From NCBI GenBank assembly GCA_947044405.1, contig CAMRHE010000054.1:1612001-1676000 (forward strand): a stretch of DNA of 64,000 nt, read 5' to 3'. This document shows, piece after piece, positions 22,208-35,951 of this stretch. Source of the DNA: Leptodactylus fallax (Eukaryota; Chordata; Amphibia; Anura; Leptodactylidae). Numbering within the stretch: the first letter of the stretch is position 1; each line of letters starts with the position of its first letter. The notes below the pieces were generated by a model. It saw only the letters and a list, made by a program, of their open reading frames with translations, was not told where the DNA came from and searched no databases. The position numbers and the translations under genes are program-made.

Positions 22208-22210
22208 GTC

Positions 22211-25158
<2,948 letters not shown>

Positions 25159-27706
25159 ATCAGAGCGTGACTGCAGTGATATAGTAATTGTGTCTGTTAA
25201 ATGATTGGCTGCAGCATGAGTTACAAAACTCCCCTGCAGCATGCTATAGTGTCCCCCTGACTGGGAGAATCCTATCAGTCTAAAGCAGGAAGCAGAGATA
25301 GTTGTGTAAAGCAGCATCTCATAGGAATACAGGAGACTCTGCAGTGTTTATCACTGAGATGCCCACAGGTTAAGAGTCAGTTTAGTATGTGCAGTGATGA
25401 GAATCTGGAATGCCAGATGTATAATAGAAAATATAGGCTGTGGGTATGGATAACAACATTTTAACCAAAAAATACTAAACAAGGTTAAACAAAGGATGGT
25501 TTGGGATGTGACTTGTGGGATGGAGGTTTTCCATGGAAAAAAAAAAAAAAAAACTTTATTTTACACCATTTTTTGCACATGTGTACCTTTTGCTGGATAA
25601 CTCCTTTCACCATGGAATATATCTTTATATCAAAATATCAGGGTTGAATTGTCATTGTATAGAGTGAACAGTCTAGAAAACGTAGTGTTAAGGCACAACC
25701 CTAACCATGTTCATGTTCTCTTTTGAGTCTGACTGGTCGGTTTGTGCCACACAGTATAATTTCAGAGTATAATAGGTGGTGGCCCAGGGGAGGTGGCAAA
25801 AATAAAAAACATTTATATTCACCTTACATTAACTCTTTTGGGCATCTCATGGAGTCCAGCACTCTGTCTCTGCCTCCTTGCAGCATCTGGCACTCCTCTG
25901 TGATGTCATGTGCCCAGGGTCTCCGCTGCGACCGATGATCATTGAAACTGGCAAATTCAGCGTCAAGGCATCAGTCGGTTCAGTCTGAACAAGTTTAGAC
26001 TGAACCGGGGGATCACTTCATTCGAACACAGGACAAAATAAATCTTCAGATGTTTACCCATCTTAGTTTTCAGGTGCTAGGCAACAGATCTACAACCAGA
26101 CAATAAGGGGCGCTGTAAAGTGCGTAGTTAATGGTCAGATGACCAGAATTTGTTTTAATGTTGAAGCTGTTTTTTAATGTTGAAGCTGTATGCATGCTGT
26201 GGACAGAAAAATAAAGCTGACTGCGGTCAGTTTAAAACCTGAACTGCCTACGGGGGACTGAAGTTCTTGGTGTGCCAACCATCTTACTCTGGAGATGTAG
26301 ATCACATAAACTGATTAACCCCCAGATTATCACAATATATATACACACTCACATAGATATACAGTATACATATATGCATAAAAGCTTTAACGGTATTTAT
26401 GCAGTATTTATTTTTAGAGCACTCAGCTATTTTCATTAATACTATGGACTTTGAATGAGAGGCCACATGTTCATTTGCTGCATGGGGTGATGGGGGGCCA
26501 GGTCAATCATTCTGTTGATTGGTAAAAATTCAACCATTGGGACCCTCACTAATCCATTGCATACATGATAAATGCTTTTGATAAAATAGCATATTTTTTT
26601 TTCTAAAATAATAAAAGTGCCAGTGTTGTTCTTTTTTCTAAATTGATGGCTTAGGCATATCATGTAGGCTAAAGATCAAAATGTGAGCCACTTGACAAGT
26701 TAAATAGCAACCTAGGGAAACATTATCAGGTTTAATATATTGCTGACATCCAAAGAAGAGATCTATGTCGCATAAATTGCAATCACTGGTCAATATTATG
26801 TTTTTTGTTGGTTTGACTGGCATTTAATTGTGGTGTATCTGCACTTGTACACAACTAAAGTGAGCACTTTTTCTGCACTTACAAGCATTGGTCAAAAAAG
26901 CAGAATAACACTAAATATTATGTGACTTTAGGAAGAATTGATTGATGCGTTATAGGCTTAAATCATGACAACGATGATCAGTATTAAGTTTTCATGGCCT
27001 TGACTGACACTTAATGGCTTATCTTTTCTGACAGATGGCTAAGTTCTAACATAAAAAATACCTAAGATGCACTTACTAAGCTTTTGTAAAAATTGAGTTC
27101 AAAATAGCATATCACCTGTGTACAGCATGAACATTTTATATATAACTTTTTGACTGGAAGGGAAACTGTAAAGCATCACTTTTAAAAGATTAACCAGTTA
27201 ATATCTATATTTTATATTTCATATATAGTTTTAATAAAATAGTATATATCTGTGTGCATTTCTATTTTAAAGTGAAGTTTATAAATTATAACAAATTAAA
27301 ATAAAAATATAGTTAATTAAAAACAAATGCACAGATTCAAGCCCTGGGTCCAGAGCAACTTTTGGGCATGTGACAAGTCAATTATGACAGTCTCACTAAC
27401 AACAAATTACTGAAAAATTGAAAGATTGTCCCAAAAACATAATTATTTATGAGACTATTAAAACCATACAGAAGAAATCATTCACTATAACTGTAGACCA
27501 AAAAGTATAAACTAGACTTTGGGCTAACCAAAGTATTTCAGCAACTATTTTCAATAACATTTTTTTTTAGCAGATAGTTTTTAGTGGGGGGCTGGGAGAA
27601 GGCCCCTGCACTGATCATCTGTTCAGGGCTGTTTCCAATGCCTATACAATATACAACTTGACTTCAGTGGGAGCTGAGTTGCAGTACTAGTGCCCAGCCA
27701 CTATTA
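25159..27706. other. AT-rich non-coding region
   Basis: No gene is supported. Noted items: an A run at 25539-25553; a repeat-like block at 25735-25960 that begins with a GAGTATAATAGG phrase also seen at 39602-39933 and 55942-56147; and a short tandem duplication of TTTTAATGTTGAAGCTG at about 26154-26189. The rest looks unstructured. Confidence 0.35.
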
Positions 27707-28754
27707 CAGTGTCCATATTAGGACATCCTCAGATATCAGTGTCAAACATCAGATTAATAGCAGTTTACAACACTGACACCTGACTTTGACTTTGATTCTG
27801 ACAATGACTTTGACTTTGATTCTGACAACGACTTTGATTCTGACAACGACTTTGACTTTGATTCTGACAACGACTTTGACTTTGATTCTGACAACGACTT
27901 TGACTTTGATTCTGACAACGACTTTGATTCTGACAACGACTTTGACTTTGATTCTGACAACGACTTTGACTTTGATTCTGACAACGACTTTGACTTTGAT
28001 TCTGACAACGACTTTGACTTTGACGGACACATTAACATCAGTTACGGTCTGTTATGATCGGTGTCCATTTTTTTTTTACAGACCCTATCAGAACAGACAT
28101 ACAACAGTAGTGTGAACGCCCCCTAAGGGAGCAGTAAAAAGGAAGTATTATTTAGGATAAGTAAAAGTCAGAAATGTCTGTACCTATTGATGCACTGAAA
28201 TGATTCTTCTGCCACTATTGTGAGGACTGAGGTCTGAAGAGTCTGAAGCCCCTGTAAAGTACAGTTATATAGGGGGCGGACCTCATCTGTTGGCCAATCA
28301 GAAACTGCAGATGTCAGTGTCAGAATCAGAGTCAGAATCAAAGTCAGAGTCAGAATCATAGTCAGAATCAAAGTCAGAGTCAGAATCAAAGTCAGAATCA
28401 AAGTCAGTCAGAATCAAAGTCAGAGTCAGAATCAAAGTCAGAATCAAAGTCGTTGTCAGAATCAAAGTCAGAATCAAAGTCGTTGTCAGAATCAAAGTCA
28501 AAGTCGTTGTCAGAATCAAAGTCAAAGTCGTTGTCAGAATCAAAGTCGTTGTCAGAATCAAAGCCAAAGTCGTTGTCAGAATCAAAGTCGTTGTCAGAAT
28601 CAAAGTCAAAGTCGTTGTCAGAATCAAAGTCGTTGTCAGAATCAAAGTCAAAGTCGTTGTCAGAATCAAAGTCGTTGTCAGGTGTCAGTGTTGTAAACTG
28701 CTATTAATCTGATGTTTGACACTGATATCTGAGGATGTCCTAATATGGACACTG
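27707..28754. mobile_element. TA-flanked foldback element with minisatellite arms
   Basis: Ends are CAGTGTCCATATTAGGAC and its inverse, each bordered by TA (27705-27706 and 28755-28756), which is Tc1/mariner-like. The outer 78 bp of each end match inversely without visible error. Each arm then continues into a tandem array of GACTTT, GATTCT and GACAAC hexamers combined in 18- and 24-bp units (27784-28024, and the inverse at 28316-28680). The central 290 bp hold a CCAAT box (28292) and a T-rich MITE-like piece. Open frames of Ser-Glu-Ser-Lys repeats on both strands are by-products of the six-base periodicity. Confidence 0.7.
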
Positions 28755-28756
28755 TA

Positions 28757-29231
28757 CACTATACATGGCATGGAGTCAACTCCCTGTTGTGGGCATAGTA
28801 TGGATGTCAGAAGTGGCCCAGTGAAGTTGAACGGTGTCAGAGCCTGCTGTTGACCATAAAATCCTAAACCCCTTTTGCTGCAGTCAATGCTGACCACAGC
28901 ACCTAATTTGTTTTATAGGAAAAAAGTAAAATAGATATTTTTCTCCCCTTATTAATGAGAAAAAAAAAAATGCACACTTGGTATTACCACATCTATAACA
29001 ACCCCTAAAATAAAAAAAATAATAAAAACTAATCAAAAAGTCTTATGTACAAGGTCTCATAAAGTTAAATTGAAATAAAATGTAAAAACTTATGAACGTG
29101 CAGAGAGGGATAAAATGTTACTGGTTTAAGGCTAAATGTGTTAGACTGCTAAAGGGTTCAAATGCACGTAAGGGACCAGGGTTATGTGTCAGTAATATTT
29201 ATTTGAGCCATAAATTCAAAATCTACAATTA
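28757..29231. other. Non-coding spacer
   Basis: No gene; A-rich. It ends at the gypsy-2 target site (AAAAA). Confidence 0.4.
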
Positions 29232-29236
29232 AAAAA

Positions 29237-30235
29237 TGTAAGAGACAGCCAATGTTGTCCTAAGCTTCATTTGTCTGTATAAAGTGTTAATGCTGAATGT
29301 GTTTCTGTGATTCTGTTCCTTTAAGACAGCAGCCATTGTAATTGTGACATGATTCTGGAGTGACACCCCCCCTTTTATGTCAGCCTGCCTGTTCTGCAGA
29401 CAGTGTGTGAGCAGAGAAGCAGGAAGTGACGAGACAGAAAGCAGCAGCCATCTTGGCAAGAGAGAAGACAGGTGCCTGTGCTGTATTGAACTGGTGTGGA
29501 GATTTTTTTCTGTGCAGCTAAGCTGTATCTTGGTCCAGAGACAAACAGAGTGTAAAAGAGACAACAGGACTAGTGAGTCCACGTGAAAGGAACTGTGCTC
29601 AGTGGCTGATCAGTGAGACTGACATTGTGACTGTGTATATGGATACCACAGATAGAGACTCGCAGTGCTTTTGATGTACTGGACAGTAACTGCTAAATCC
29701 CGGCTCATATCCCAGCTCAGTGTATGGATTCGGCAGGACTGTCAGTGTGCTGAGTGGAATCTGCTGTTGGATTACATTGCATTCAGTTGGTTTCCCTGTC
29801 TGTTAAAGAGGACTTCATTTCTCCCGGGATCCTGATAACCGTGAGGAGAGGACGCTTCACTATAAAAGGAAGGACCGACTTTGGGCCCCACCGCGCGCTT
29901 CTACGGACTGTAAGTGGTCCACCTGGACCACTGGGGAAAAGGGGTGCACCCAAATGTGAAGTCAGGGTCAGTTAGGGATAGTTTTGAGTATATTGTTCAT
30001 TCAGTGTCCATACTGCAGAAGTGGACAGAGTGAAAGTAGAAACCATTGCAGAATTTGCCTTGAAATTGTTCATGCTATATTGTATATTTTGCTTGTCTTT
30101 ATCCCTGTCATTTTACCTTCAACTAGCCTTTATTAATTTATAGTAAATATATATCTTTTCCTTGAACTTAACTACCGCGTGTGCGTTCATTTCTGGTTGC
30201 GGAGTCCAAACTACCTGCCTTGCTCTCGGTTCACA
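29237..30235 (+). repeat. gypsy-2 5' LTR
   Basis: It starts TGTAAGAGAC and ends GGTTCACA. A TATA box (TATAAAA) lies at 29861-29867. Confidence 0.93.
29861..29867 (+). promoter_or_regulatory. gypsy-2 LTR TATA box
   Basis: TATAAAA in CACTATAAAAGG, about two thirds into the LTR. It is retained in the 3' LTR near 38521-38527. Confidence 0.65.
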
Positions 30236-30238
30236 AAT

Positions 30239-30256
30239 TGGCGTAGTCGGCAGGAT
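30239..30256 (+). other. gypsy-2 primer-binding site
   Basis: TGGCGTAGTCGGCAGGAT starts three bases after the LTR with TGG. It differs from the gypsy-1 site, so a different tRNA primes it. The tRNA was not identified. Confidence 0.7.
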
Positions 30257-30268
30257 CCGCTTACCAGA

Positions 30269-30436
30269 ATGGACGGTGATGCACCCGTTAGAGAGAATGG
30301 TGCTGGAGGAAGAATGCCAGCAGGGGCTATAATGAGTCAGTTAGCTAAATTTGATGGCAATAATATGTCAGTGAGTATGTGGGTGGAACAGATACGAATG
30401 ATACAGCGAATGTACCAGACCGCACCAGAAGTACTA
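30269..30436 (+). pseudogene. gag: gypsy-2 gag, 5' part
   Basis: The ATG at 30269, thirteen bases after the PBS, opens MDGDAPVRENGAGG and continues through QLAKFDGNNMSVSMWVEQIR, an N-terminal capsid-like region. It is cut at 30436 by the Tc1 element. The inserted length (1,567 bp plus the TA duplication) is a multiple of three, and the second part resumes in the same frame at 32006. Confidence 0.8.
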
Positions 30437-32003
30437 CAGTCATGGCCAAAAGTTTTGAGAATGACACAAATATTATATTTTCACATGATCTGCTGCCCTC
30501 TGGTTTTTATGTGTGTTTGTCAGATGTTTTTATCACATACAGAAATATAATTGCATTCATATTATGAGTAACAGAAACTTATATTGACAGTTAGAATGAG
30601 TTAATGCAGCAAGTCAATATTTGCAGTGTTGACCCTTCTTCTTCAGGACCTCTGCAATTCTCCCTGGCATGCTCTCAATCAACTTCTGGATCAAATCCTG
30701 ACTGATAGCAGTCCATTCTTGCAGAATCAATGCTTTAATTTTGTCTGAATTTGTTGGTTTTTGTTTGTCCACCCGTCTCTTGATGATTGACCACAAGTTC
30801 TCAATGGGATTAAGATCTGGGGAGTTTCCAGGCCATGGACCCAAAATCTCTATGTTTTGTTCCCTGAGCCATTTAGTTATCACCTTTGCTTTATGGCAAG
30901 GTGCTCCATCATGCTGGAAAAGGCATTGTTGAGCGCCAAACTGCTCTTTGACGGTTGGGAGAAGTTGCTCTTGGAGGACATTCTGGTACCATTCTTTATT
31001 CATGGCTGTGTTTTTAGGCAAGACTGTGAGAGAGCCGATTCCCTTGGCTGAGAAGCAACCCCACACATGAATGGTTTCAGGATGCTTTACAGTTGGCATG
31101 AGACAAGACTGGTGGTAGCGCTCACCTCTTCTTCTCCGAATAAGCTGTTTTCCAGATGTTCCAAACAATCGAAAAGGGGATTCATCAGAGAAAATGACTT
31201 TACCCCAGTCCTCAGCAGTCCACTCCCTGTACCTTTTGCAGAATATCAGTCTGTCCCTGATGTTTTTTCTGGAGAGAAGTGGCTTCTTTGCTGCCCTCCT
31301 TGAGACCAGGCCTTGTTCCAAAATTCTCCGCCTCACAGTGCGTGCAGATGCACTCACACCTGCCTGCTGCCATTCCTCAGCAAGCTCTGCACTGCTGGTA
31401 GCCCGATCCCGCAGCTGAAACACTTTTAAGAGACGGTCCTGCCGCTTGCTGGTCTTTCTTGGGCGCCCTGGAGCCTTTTTGGCACCAATGGAACCTCTCT
31501 CCTTGAAGTTCTTGATGATGCGATAGATTGTTGACTGAGGTGCAATCTTTCTAGCTGCAATACTCTTCCCAGTTAGGCCATTTTTGTGCAGTGCAATGAT
31601 GACTGCACATGTTTCTTTAGAGATAACCATGGTTAACAGAAGAGAAACAATGATGGCAAGCACCAGCCTCCTTTTAAAGTGTCCAGTGGTGTCATTCTTA
31701 CTTAATCATGACAGATTGATCTCCAGCCCTGTCCTCATCAACACCCACACCTGTGTTAATGGAGCAATCACTGAAACGATGTTAGGTGGTCCTTTTAAGG
31801 CAGGGCTGCAATGATGTTGAAATGTGTTTTGGGGGATAAAGTTCATTTTCTAGGCAAATATTGACTTTGCAAGTAATTGCTGTTAAGCTGATCACTCTTT
31901 ATAACATTCTGGAGTATATGCAAATTGCCATTAGAAAAACTGAAGCAGTAGACTTTGTAAAAATTAATATTTGTATCATTCTCAAAACTTTTGGCCATGA
32001 CTG
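30437..32003 (-). mobile_element. Apparently intact DD35E Tc1 element (copy 3)
   Basis: The ends are CAGTCATGGCCAAAAGTT and its inverse, with TA at 30435-30436 and 32004-32005. The outer 40 bp are nearly identical. A second inverted motif, AAGTCAATATTTGC, appears near 30611 and, inverted, near 31862, which gives an IR/DR-type arrangement. The single gene is uninterrupted. Length (1.57 kb), intact gene and good ends suggest recent arrival in gypsy-2 gag. Confidence 0.93.
30614..31630 (-). CDS. Tc1/mariner transposase, DD35E, 338 residues
   Basis: The start chosen is the ATG at 31628-31630, in a strong ACCATGG context. The upstream in-frame extension has no other ATG. Residues 1-60 hold a helix-turn-helix, and a GRPR motif lies at 55-58, followed by a second DNA-binding segment (about 65-115) with basic clusters. 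The catalytic triad is Asp149 in VIFSDESPFRLFG, Asp241 in LFQHDGAPCHKAK and Glu277 in PDLNPIENLW, with 35 residues between the last two. That spacing makes it DD35E rather than the common DD34E; vertebrate DD35E Tc1 elements have been described as the Traveler family. Length is normal and no stop or frameshift is seen, so it may encode active cut-and-paste transposase acting on the ends at 30437 and 32003. Confidence 0.93.
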   Translation of the reverse strand: MVISKETCAVIIALHKNGLTGKSIAARKIAPQSTIYRIIKNFKERGSIGAKKAPGRPRKTSKRQDRLLKVFQLRDRATSSAELAEEWQQAGVSASARTVRRRILEQGLVSRRAAKKPLLSRKNIRDRLIFCKRYREWTAEDWGKVIFSDESPFRLFGTSGKQLIRRRRGERYHQSCLMPTVKHPETIHVWGCFSAKGIGSLTVLPKNTAMNKEWYQNVLQEQLLPTVKEQFGAQQCLFQHDGAPCHKAKVITKWLREQNIEILGPWPGNSPDLNPIENLWSIIKRRVDKQKPTNSDKIKALILQEWTAISQDLIQKLIESMPGRIAEVLKKKGQHCKY

Positions 32004-32005
32004 TA

Positions 32006-32840
32006 GTAGAGCTAGCAATATTGACATTACAAGGGGATGCTAAGACCACGGTGATATTGAGGCCATTTGAACAAAGGCAGACATTTGAGCAAGTAGTCCA
32101 GATTCTAGAAACCATCTATGGAGAAACTGCATTGCTGGGGTCTCTGCAGGCTCAGTTCTTCCAGAGGGTGCAACAGGAGAATGAAAGCCTTCCCCAATAT
32201 GCAAATGCCCTACAAGAACTGCTCCGAGATATTCAAGTCTTCTGTAACCCTGATCGGACTCTCCGTGACCAGTTTGTCCTCGGGATACGTGACGGCAGTT
32301 TAACTGTGACTATGCAGGATTTTATACGACGAGAGACTGATGTTAAATTCCATGATGTACAGGTAAAGGCCATCTCCCGTGCCAGTAGTATGGTCCCGAG
32401 GCCCCAGACCGCAGTTGGAGATACTTTGTCACAGGGGGGTTAGTTCTGGCTCAGAGACAGTAGAAAAAGGGATGGTTAAAGAAATTCTCACAGTAATGCA
32501 GAAACTGCAAGAGCAAATGTAATGCTTGCACACCCGTTGTGATGAACATTCTATGAAAATTGCAGACTTCCAGAAAACTGGAGGTGAAAGGGTGAGCCGT
32601 CCATACCCCGAAAATCAGAATCACCCACCACCCCGCTGGAGAGATGAGGATAGGACCTACCGAAGGGGTCCAAATCATTTAGTGCAGTGCTCAGGAGAAA
32701 TCGAAGGGGCTTACCGAAGGGGCCCAAACAGATGGCCAGAACAACGGGAGATACGCTGCTGGGAGTGTGGACGGATGGGCCACGTTGCTGCTAGATGTCC
32801 AGAGCAGCGACAAACTTATGAGAGACCGCCGTTAAACTGA
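32006..32840 (+). pseudogene. gag: gypsy-2 gag, 3' part with zinc knuckle
   Basis: Gag resumes after the Tc1 with the capsid block QTFEQVVQILETIYGETALL and VQQENESLPQYANALQELL. A stop at 32441-32443 follows a run of six G, where the frame changes. The next frame has KEILTVMQKLQEQM, a TAA at 32520-32522, then a basic Arg/Pro-rich stretch. The zinc knuckle is CWECGRMGHVAARC (C-X2-C-X4-H-X4-C). Gag ends TTA AAC TGA at 32832-32840, immediately on the slippery heptamer. The G-run lesion and TAA are probably mutations. Confidence 0.88.
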
Positions 32841-32878
32841 AGTCCCCTGCTGCTGTAGGGCGTGTAGTAGGGGAGACT
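32831..32878 (+). promoter_or_regulatory. Candidate -1 frameshift signal, gypsy-2 gag-pol
   Basis: GTTAAAC (32831-32837) is read G TTA AAC in the gag frame and is followed directly by the gag TGA. A -1 slip enters the protease frame, which is open from here. Downstream, AGTCCCCT (32841-32848) can pair with AGGG (32869-32872) and GACT (32875-32878), a stem with a two-base bulge. The loop could also form CCCT/AGGG pairs (32845-32848 with 32857-32860), so alternative folds or a pseudoknot are possible. The heptamer and register match gypsy-1. Confidence 0.65.
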
Positions 32879-33232
32879 GACAAGGAAACTATGTGGGGAG
32901 AATGCCCTGACGATGACCTGATCGCTGCAAGTCCTGTCATACAGGTGGAAATAGAGGGTATTCCGGTTACCGGGATGATTGACACGGGTTCCCAAGTAAC
33001 GACCCTGAGTAGAGACTGTTATGAACGGTACTTCCAGCAACATGTGAAATATGATCCCCATACATTCGTACGAGTGGTCGCAGCTAACCAGTTACCAGTT
33101 CCGGTCGTGGGAGTGGCCTGGATGAATGTCCGGGTATGTGGCCAAGATCTAGGTAGGAAAGGCATTGTGGTGGTACAGGAGTCACATGAAGTAAAGGTCC
33201 CTGTCATTTTGGGGATGAATGTGTTAAAATAA
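32837..33232 (+). pseudogene. pol: gypsy-2 protease
   Basis: The -1 frame after the heptamer runs through ECPDDDLIAASPVIQVEIEG to GMIDTGSQVTTLS, the aspartic protease site, and VPVILGMNVL, the flap-end motif. A TAA at 33230-33232 ends it. A nine-A run at 33251-33259 then shifts to the RT frame. Both are likely mutations, since gypsy-1 has no stop here. Confidence 0.88.
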
Positions 33233-33259
33233 TTAGATCAGATCCTCTTTGAAAAAAAA

Positions 33260-35051
33260 AGGTCACGGTTATTGGAAAGAAACCACCACCCATCGGCCTA
33301 CTCAAAGAGCTTTCCAGCGGCTGATCCGGACATGTGACTTACAGAAAAGTTCGGATGCACAGCGTCCTCTGGCTCGAATTTCAGTCCCTTTGCATACAAA
33401 AGTTACACTGCCACCCAGTCGGGAGACAATAGTGTCCATGCCTGTAGGCACCTGTCGGAAACTAGAGGGCATAGCTGTGTTGGTAGAACCACTGCAGGCA
33501 GCTGAAGGGGGTGTTGATCCGCTAGTAGTCCATTCCTTGGCAATAGTTCGCAATGGAAGAGTACCATTTCGATGTGTAAACACTCAGGACCAGAGTGTGG
33601 ACCTGACCCCAGGGGGGCTGCTGGCTAACATCTATGTGACTCCGGAGGAAGTAAGGAAAGTAACTCCAATGCAGCTGAAGCCAACTGAAAGGGATGAGTG
33701 GACCGTAACTGTGTCCATTGGAGAAGATGAGGAACCCACCTCTGAATGGAATGGCCATGCAATTCGAGAACAGATGAAGATGGATGCAAGTTCATGTTCT
33801 CTGGAACGGGTCCAGAAGGTAGATGAGCTGTTGTGGGAGAACCGAGCCACCTTTGCGCGGTATGCTGAAGATTTTGGATGTACAACAGGGATCTACCATG
33901 AGATTCCCACAGGAGACACCCCTCCAATTAGAGAGCGCTACCGACAAATTCCTCCACAGTTGTATCAGGAAGTGAAAGAACTGTTAGCTAAGATGCTACA
34001 GGGTGGGATCATCCAAGAAAGCCAAAGTCCCTGGGCGGCTCCTGTGGTGTTAGTAAGAAAAAAAGATGGGTCCATCCGATTTTGCGTAGACTATCGGAAG
34101 TTAAACGCTTGCACCGTACGAGATTCCTACCCCTTGCCACGGATTGAGGAGTCCCTCTCAGCGCTAGGGAGAGCCCGGTACTTCTCCTCGCTAGATCTGG
34201 CTAGTGGGTATTGGCAGGTGCCGATGGCCCCAAAAGACAAGGAGAAGACGGCATTTATCTTGCCCATGGGACTATACGAATTTAACCGGATGCCCTTCGG
34301 GTTGACAAATGCACCCGGAACGTTTCAGCGATTGATGGAGAAATGTCTCGGTGACTTCAACTTTGAGTTCACTCTCATCTACTTGGACGATATTATAGTG
34401 TATTCTGCGACCTTTGAAGACCATCTCCACCAATTGGGGCAAGTATTTCGAAGATTGCGGGAACATTGGCTCAAATTGAAACCCAGTAAATGTCGGTTGT
34501 TCCAATCTGAAATTGATTACTTGGGTCACCGCGTATCAGGAGAAGGGGTGAGACCATCAAGAGACAAGATAGCGGCTGTTCAAGATTGGCCGATACCGAC
34601 TACCCTGCGAGAAGTGAGGGCGTTCCTTGGAGTAGCCGGTTACTACCGACGGTTTATTAAGGATTTCGCCAAGGTAGCAGCACCACTTAATGCTCTCCTA
34701 CAGGGCACATCGTGTGGTCCAAAGAACCGGTCCGTGAAGTGGGGACCTGAACAGGAACAAGCCTTCCAGGCATTGAAGGATGCACTGACAACAGCCCCAG
34801 TCTTGGCCTATGCTGATTACCAATTGCCGTTCCAGTTATATACAGATGCAAGTCTCTATGGTCTTGGAGCAGTGCTTTCCCAACTTCAGGATGGCCAGGA
34901 GAGGGTCATAGCGTACGGCAGCCGGTCTTTCAGAGATTCTGAAAGAAATCCTGAGAATTATAGTTCATTTAAGTTGGAGCTGTTGGCACTGGTATGGGCC
35001 ATGACTGAGAAACTCTCTGAATATTTGACCGGTGCTGAAGTTCTAGTATTC
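33260..35051 (+). pseudogene. pol: gypsy-2 reverse transcriptase and RNase H start
   Basis: The frame carries RT motifs in order: SPWAAPVVLVRKKDGSIRF, CVDYRKLN, YFSSLDLASGYWQVPM, MPFGLTNAPGTFQRLM and LIYLDDIIVYS (YLDD). YLGHRVSGEG and FLGVAGYYRRFIK follow. RNase H begins with LYTDASLYGLGAVLSQ and KLELLALVWA, and is cut after ...EVLVF at 35051 by the tandem-repeat insert, before its last conserved Asp. RT itself is free of stops. Confidence 0.94.
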
Positions 35052-35951
35052 AAGGCATTATAGGAAAGGAGCTGGGGAGCTCATGCGCCCTCTGTTGGAT
35101 GTAACAGATCCTCAATTTGCTTTTGACTCACTAAGCCTTGAGACAGCAAAAGGGATTTTAGCCAAGCCAATTTCACTTATCTGCATACAGCGCTGTTTCC
35201 GGATTGTTGTCCTTCATCAGTACAGAGCAAAGTGAACTGGCTGGCTTTGTGGGAGGTAATGAGTGGGTTAGGGACAAGAATCTCTCACATTGAGGAGAGC
35301 ATCAGTGAAGGTGTGTAGCAATTGAATTGCCTTTTGCACTCTACTTAGCATCTACATATCACAAAGCATTATGGGATAGGAGCTGGGGAGCTTATGCGCC
35401 CTCTGTTGGATGTAACAGATCCTCAATTTGCTTTTGACTCACTGAGCCTTGAGACAGCAAAAGGGATTTTAGCCAAGCCAATTTCACTTATCTGCATACA
35501 GCGCTGTTTCCGGATTGTTGTCCTTCATCAGTACAGAGCAAAGTGATCTGGCTGGCTTTGTGGGAGGCAATGAGTGGGTTAGGGACAAGAATCTCTCACA
35601 TTGAGGAGAGCACCAGTGAAGGTGTGTAGCGATTGAATTGCCTTTTGCCCTCTACTTAGCATCTACATATCACAAAGCATTATGGGAAAGGAGCTGGGGA
35701 GCTCATGCGCCCTCTGTTGGATGTAACAGATCCTCAATTTGCTTTTGACTCACTGAGCCTTGAGACAGCAAAAGGGATTTTAGCCAAGCCAATTTCACTT
35801 ATCTGCATACAACGCTGTTTCCGGATTGTTGTCCTTCATCAGTACAGAGCAAAGTGAACTGGCTGGCTTTGTGGGAGGCAATGAGTGGGTTAGGGACAAG
35901 AATCTCTCACATTGAGGAGTGCACCAGTGAAGGTGTGTAGAGATTGAATTG
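35052..35951. repeat. 311-bp tandem repeat block inserted in RNase H
   Basis: The 900-bp insert contains 2.9 copies of a 311-bp unit. GCTGGGGAGC recurs at 35071, 35382 and 35693. Unit landmarks are GCGCCCTCTGTTGGATG, CAGATCCTCAATTTGC, GCGCTGTTTCCGG and TCCTTCATCAGTACAG. Copies differ at only a few positions. The last ends at GATTGAATT, before the CTCTACTTAGC portion. It interrupts VF|TDNNPL of RNase H, and the pol frame on each side is the same. No clear inverted ends; ATT on both sides (35048-35050 and about 35947-35949) could be a 3-bp duplication. Confidence 0.75.

Larger units (their letters stand above)
8305..22210 (-). mobile_element. Degenerate L1-type LINE with nested insertions
   Basis: Pieces of one L1 element run in order on the - strand. 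A putative ORF1 start lies near 22207, endonuclease pieces at 21053-21480, the endonuclease-RT linker at 11289-12194, the RT fingers/palm start at 9955-10128, the RT palm with YADD and thumb at 8590-9338, and an A-rich 3' end near 8305-8340. Three later insertions interrupt it: 9340-9954, 10129-11284 and 12199-21052. Joining the L1 pieces across each insertion is collinear, which supports one host element. It carries many stops and is long dead. Confidence 0.75.

Noticed and set aside
27784..28680. CRISPR-like array
   Set aside because: Units are contiguous with no unique spacers, and the genome is eukaryotic.
27754..28707. Open frames with Ser-Glu-Ser-Lys repeats on both strands
   Set aside because: They are forced by the six-base repeat period; no unique sequence, start context or domain.
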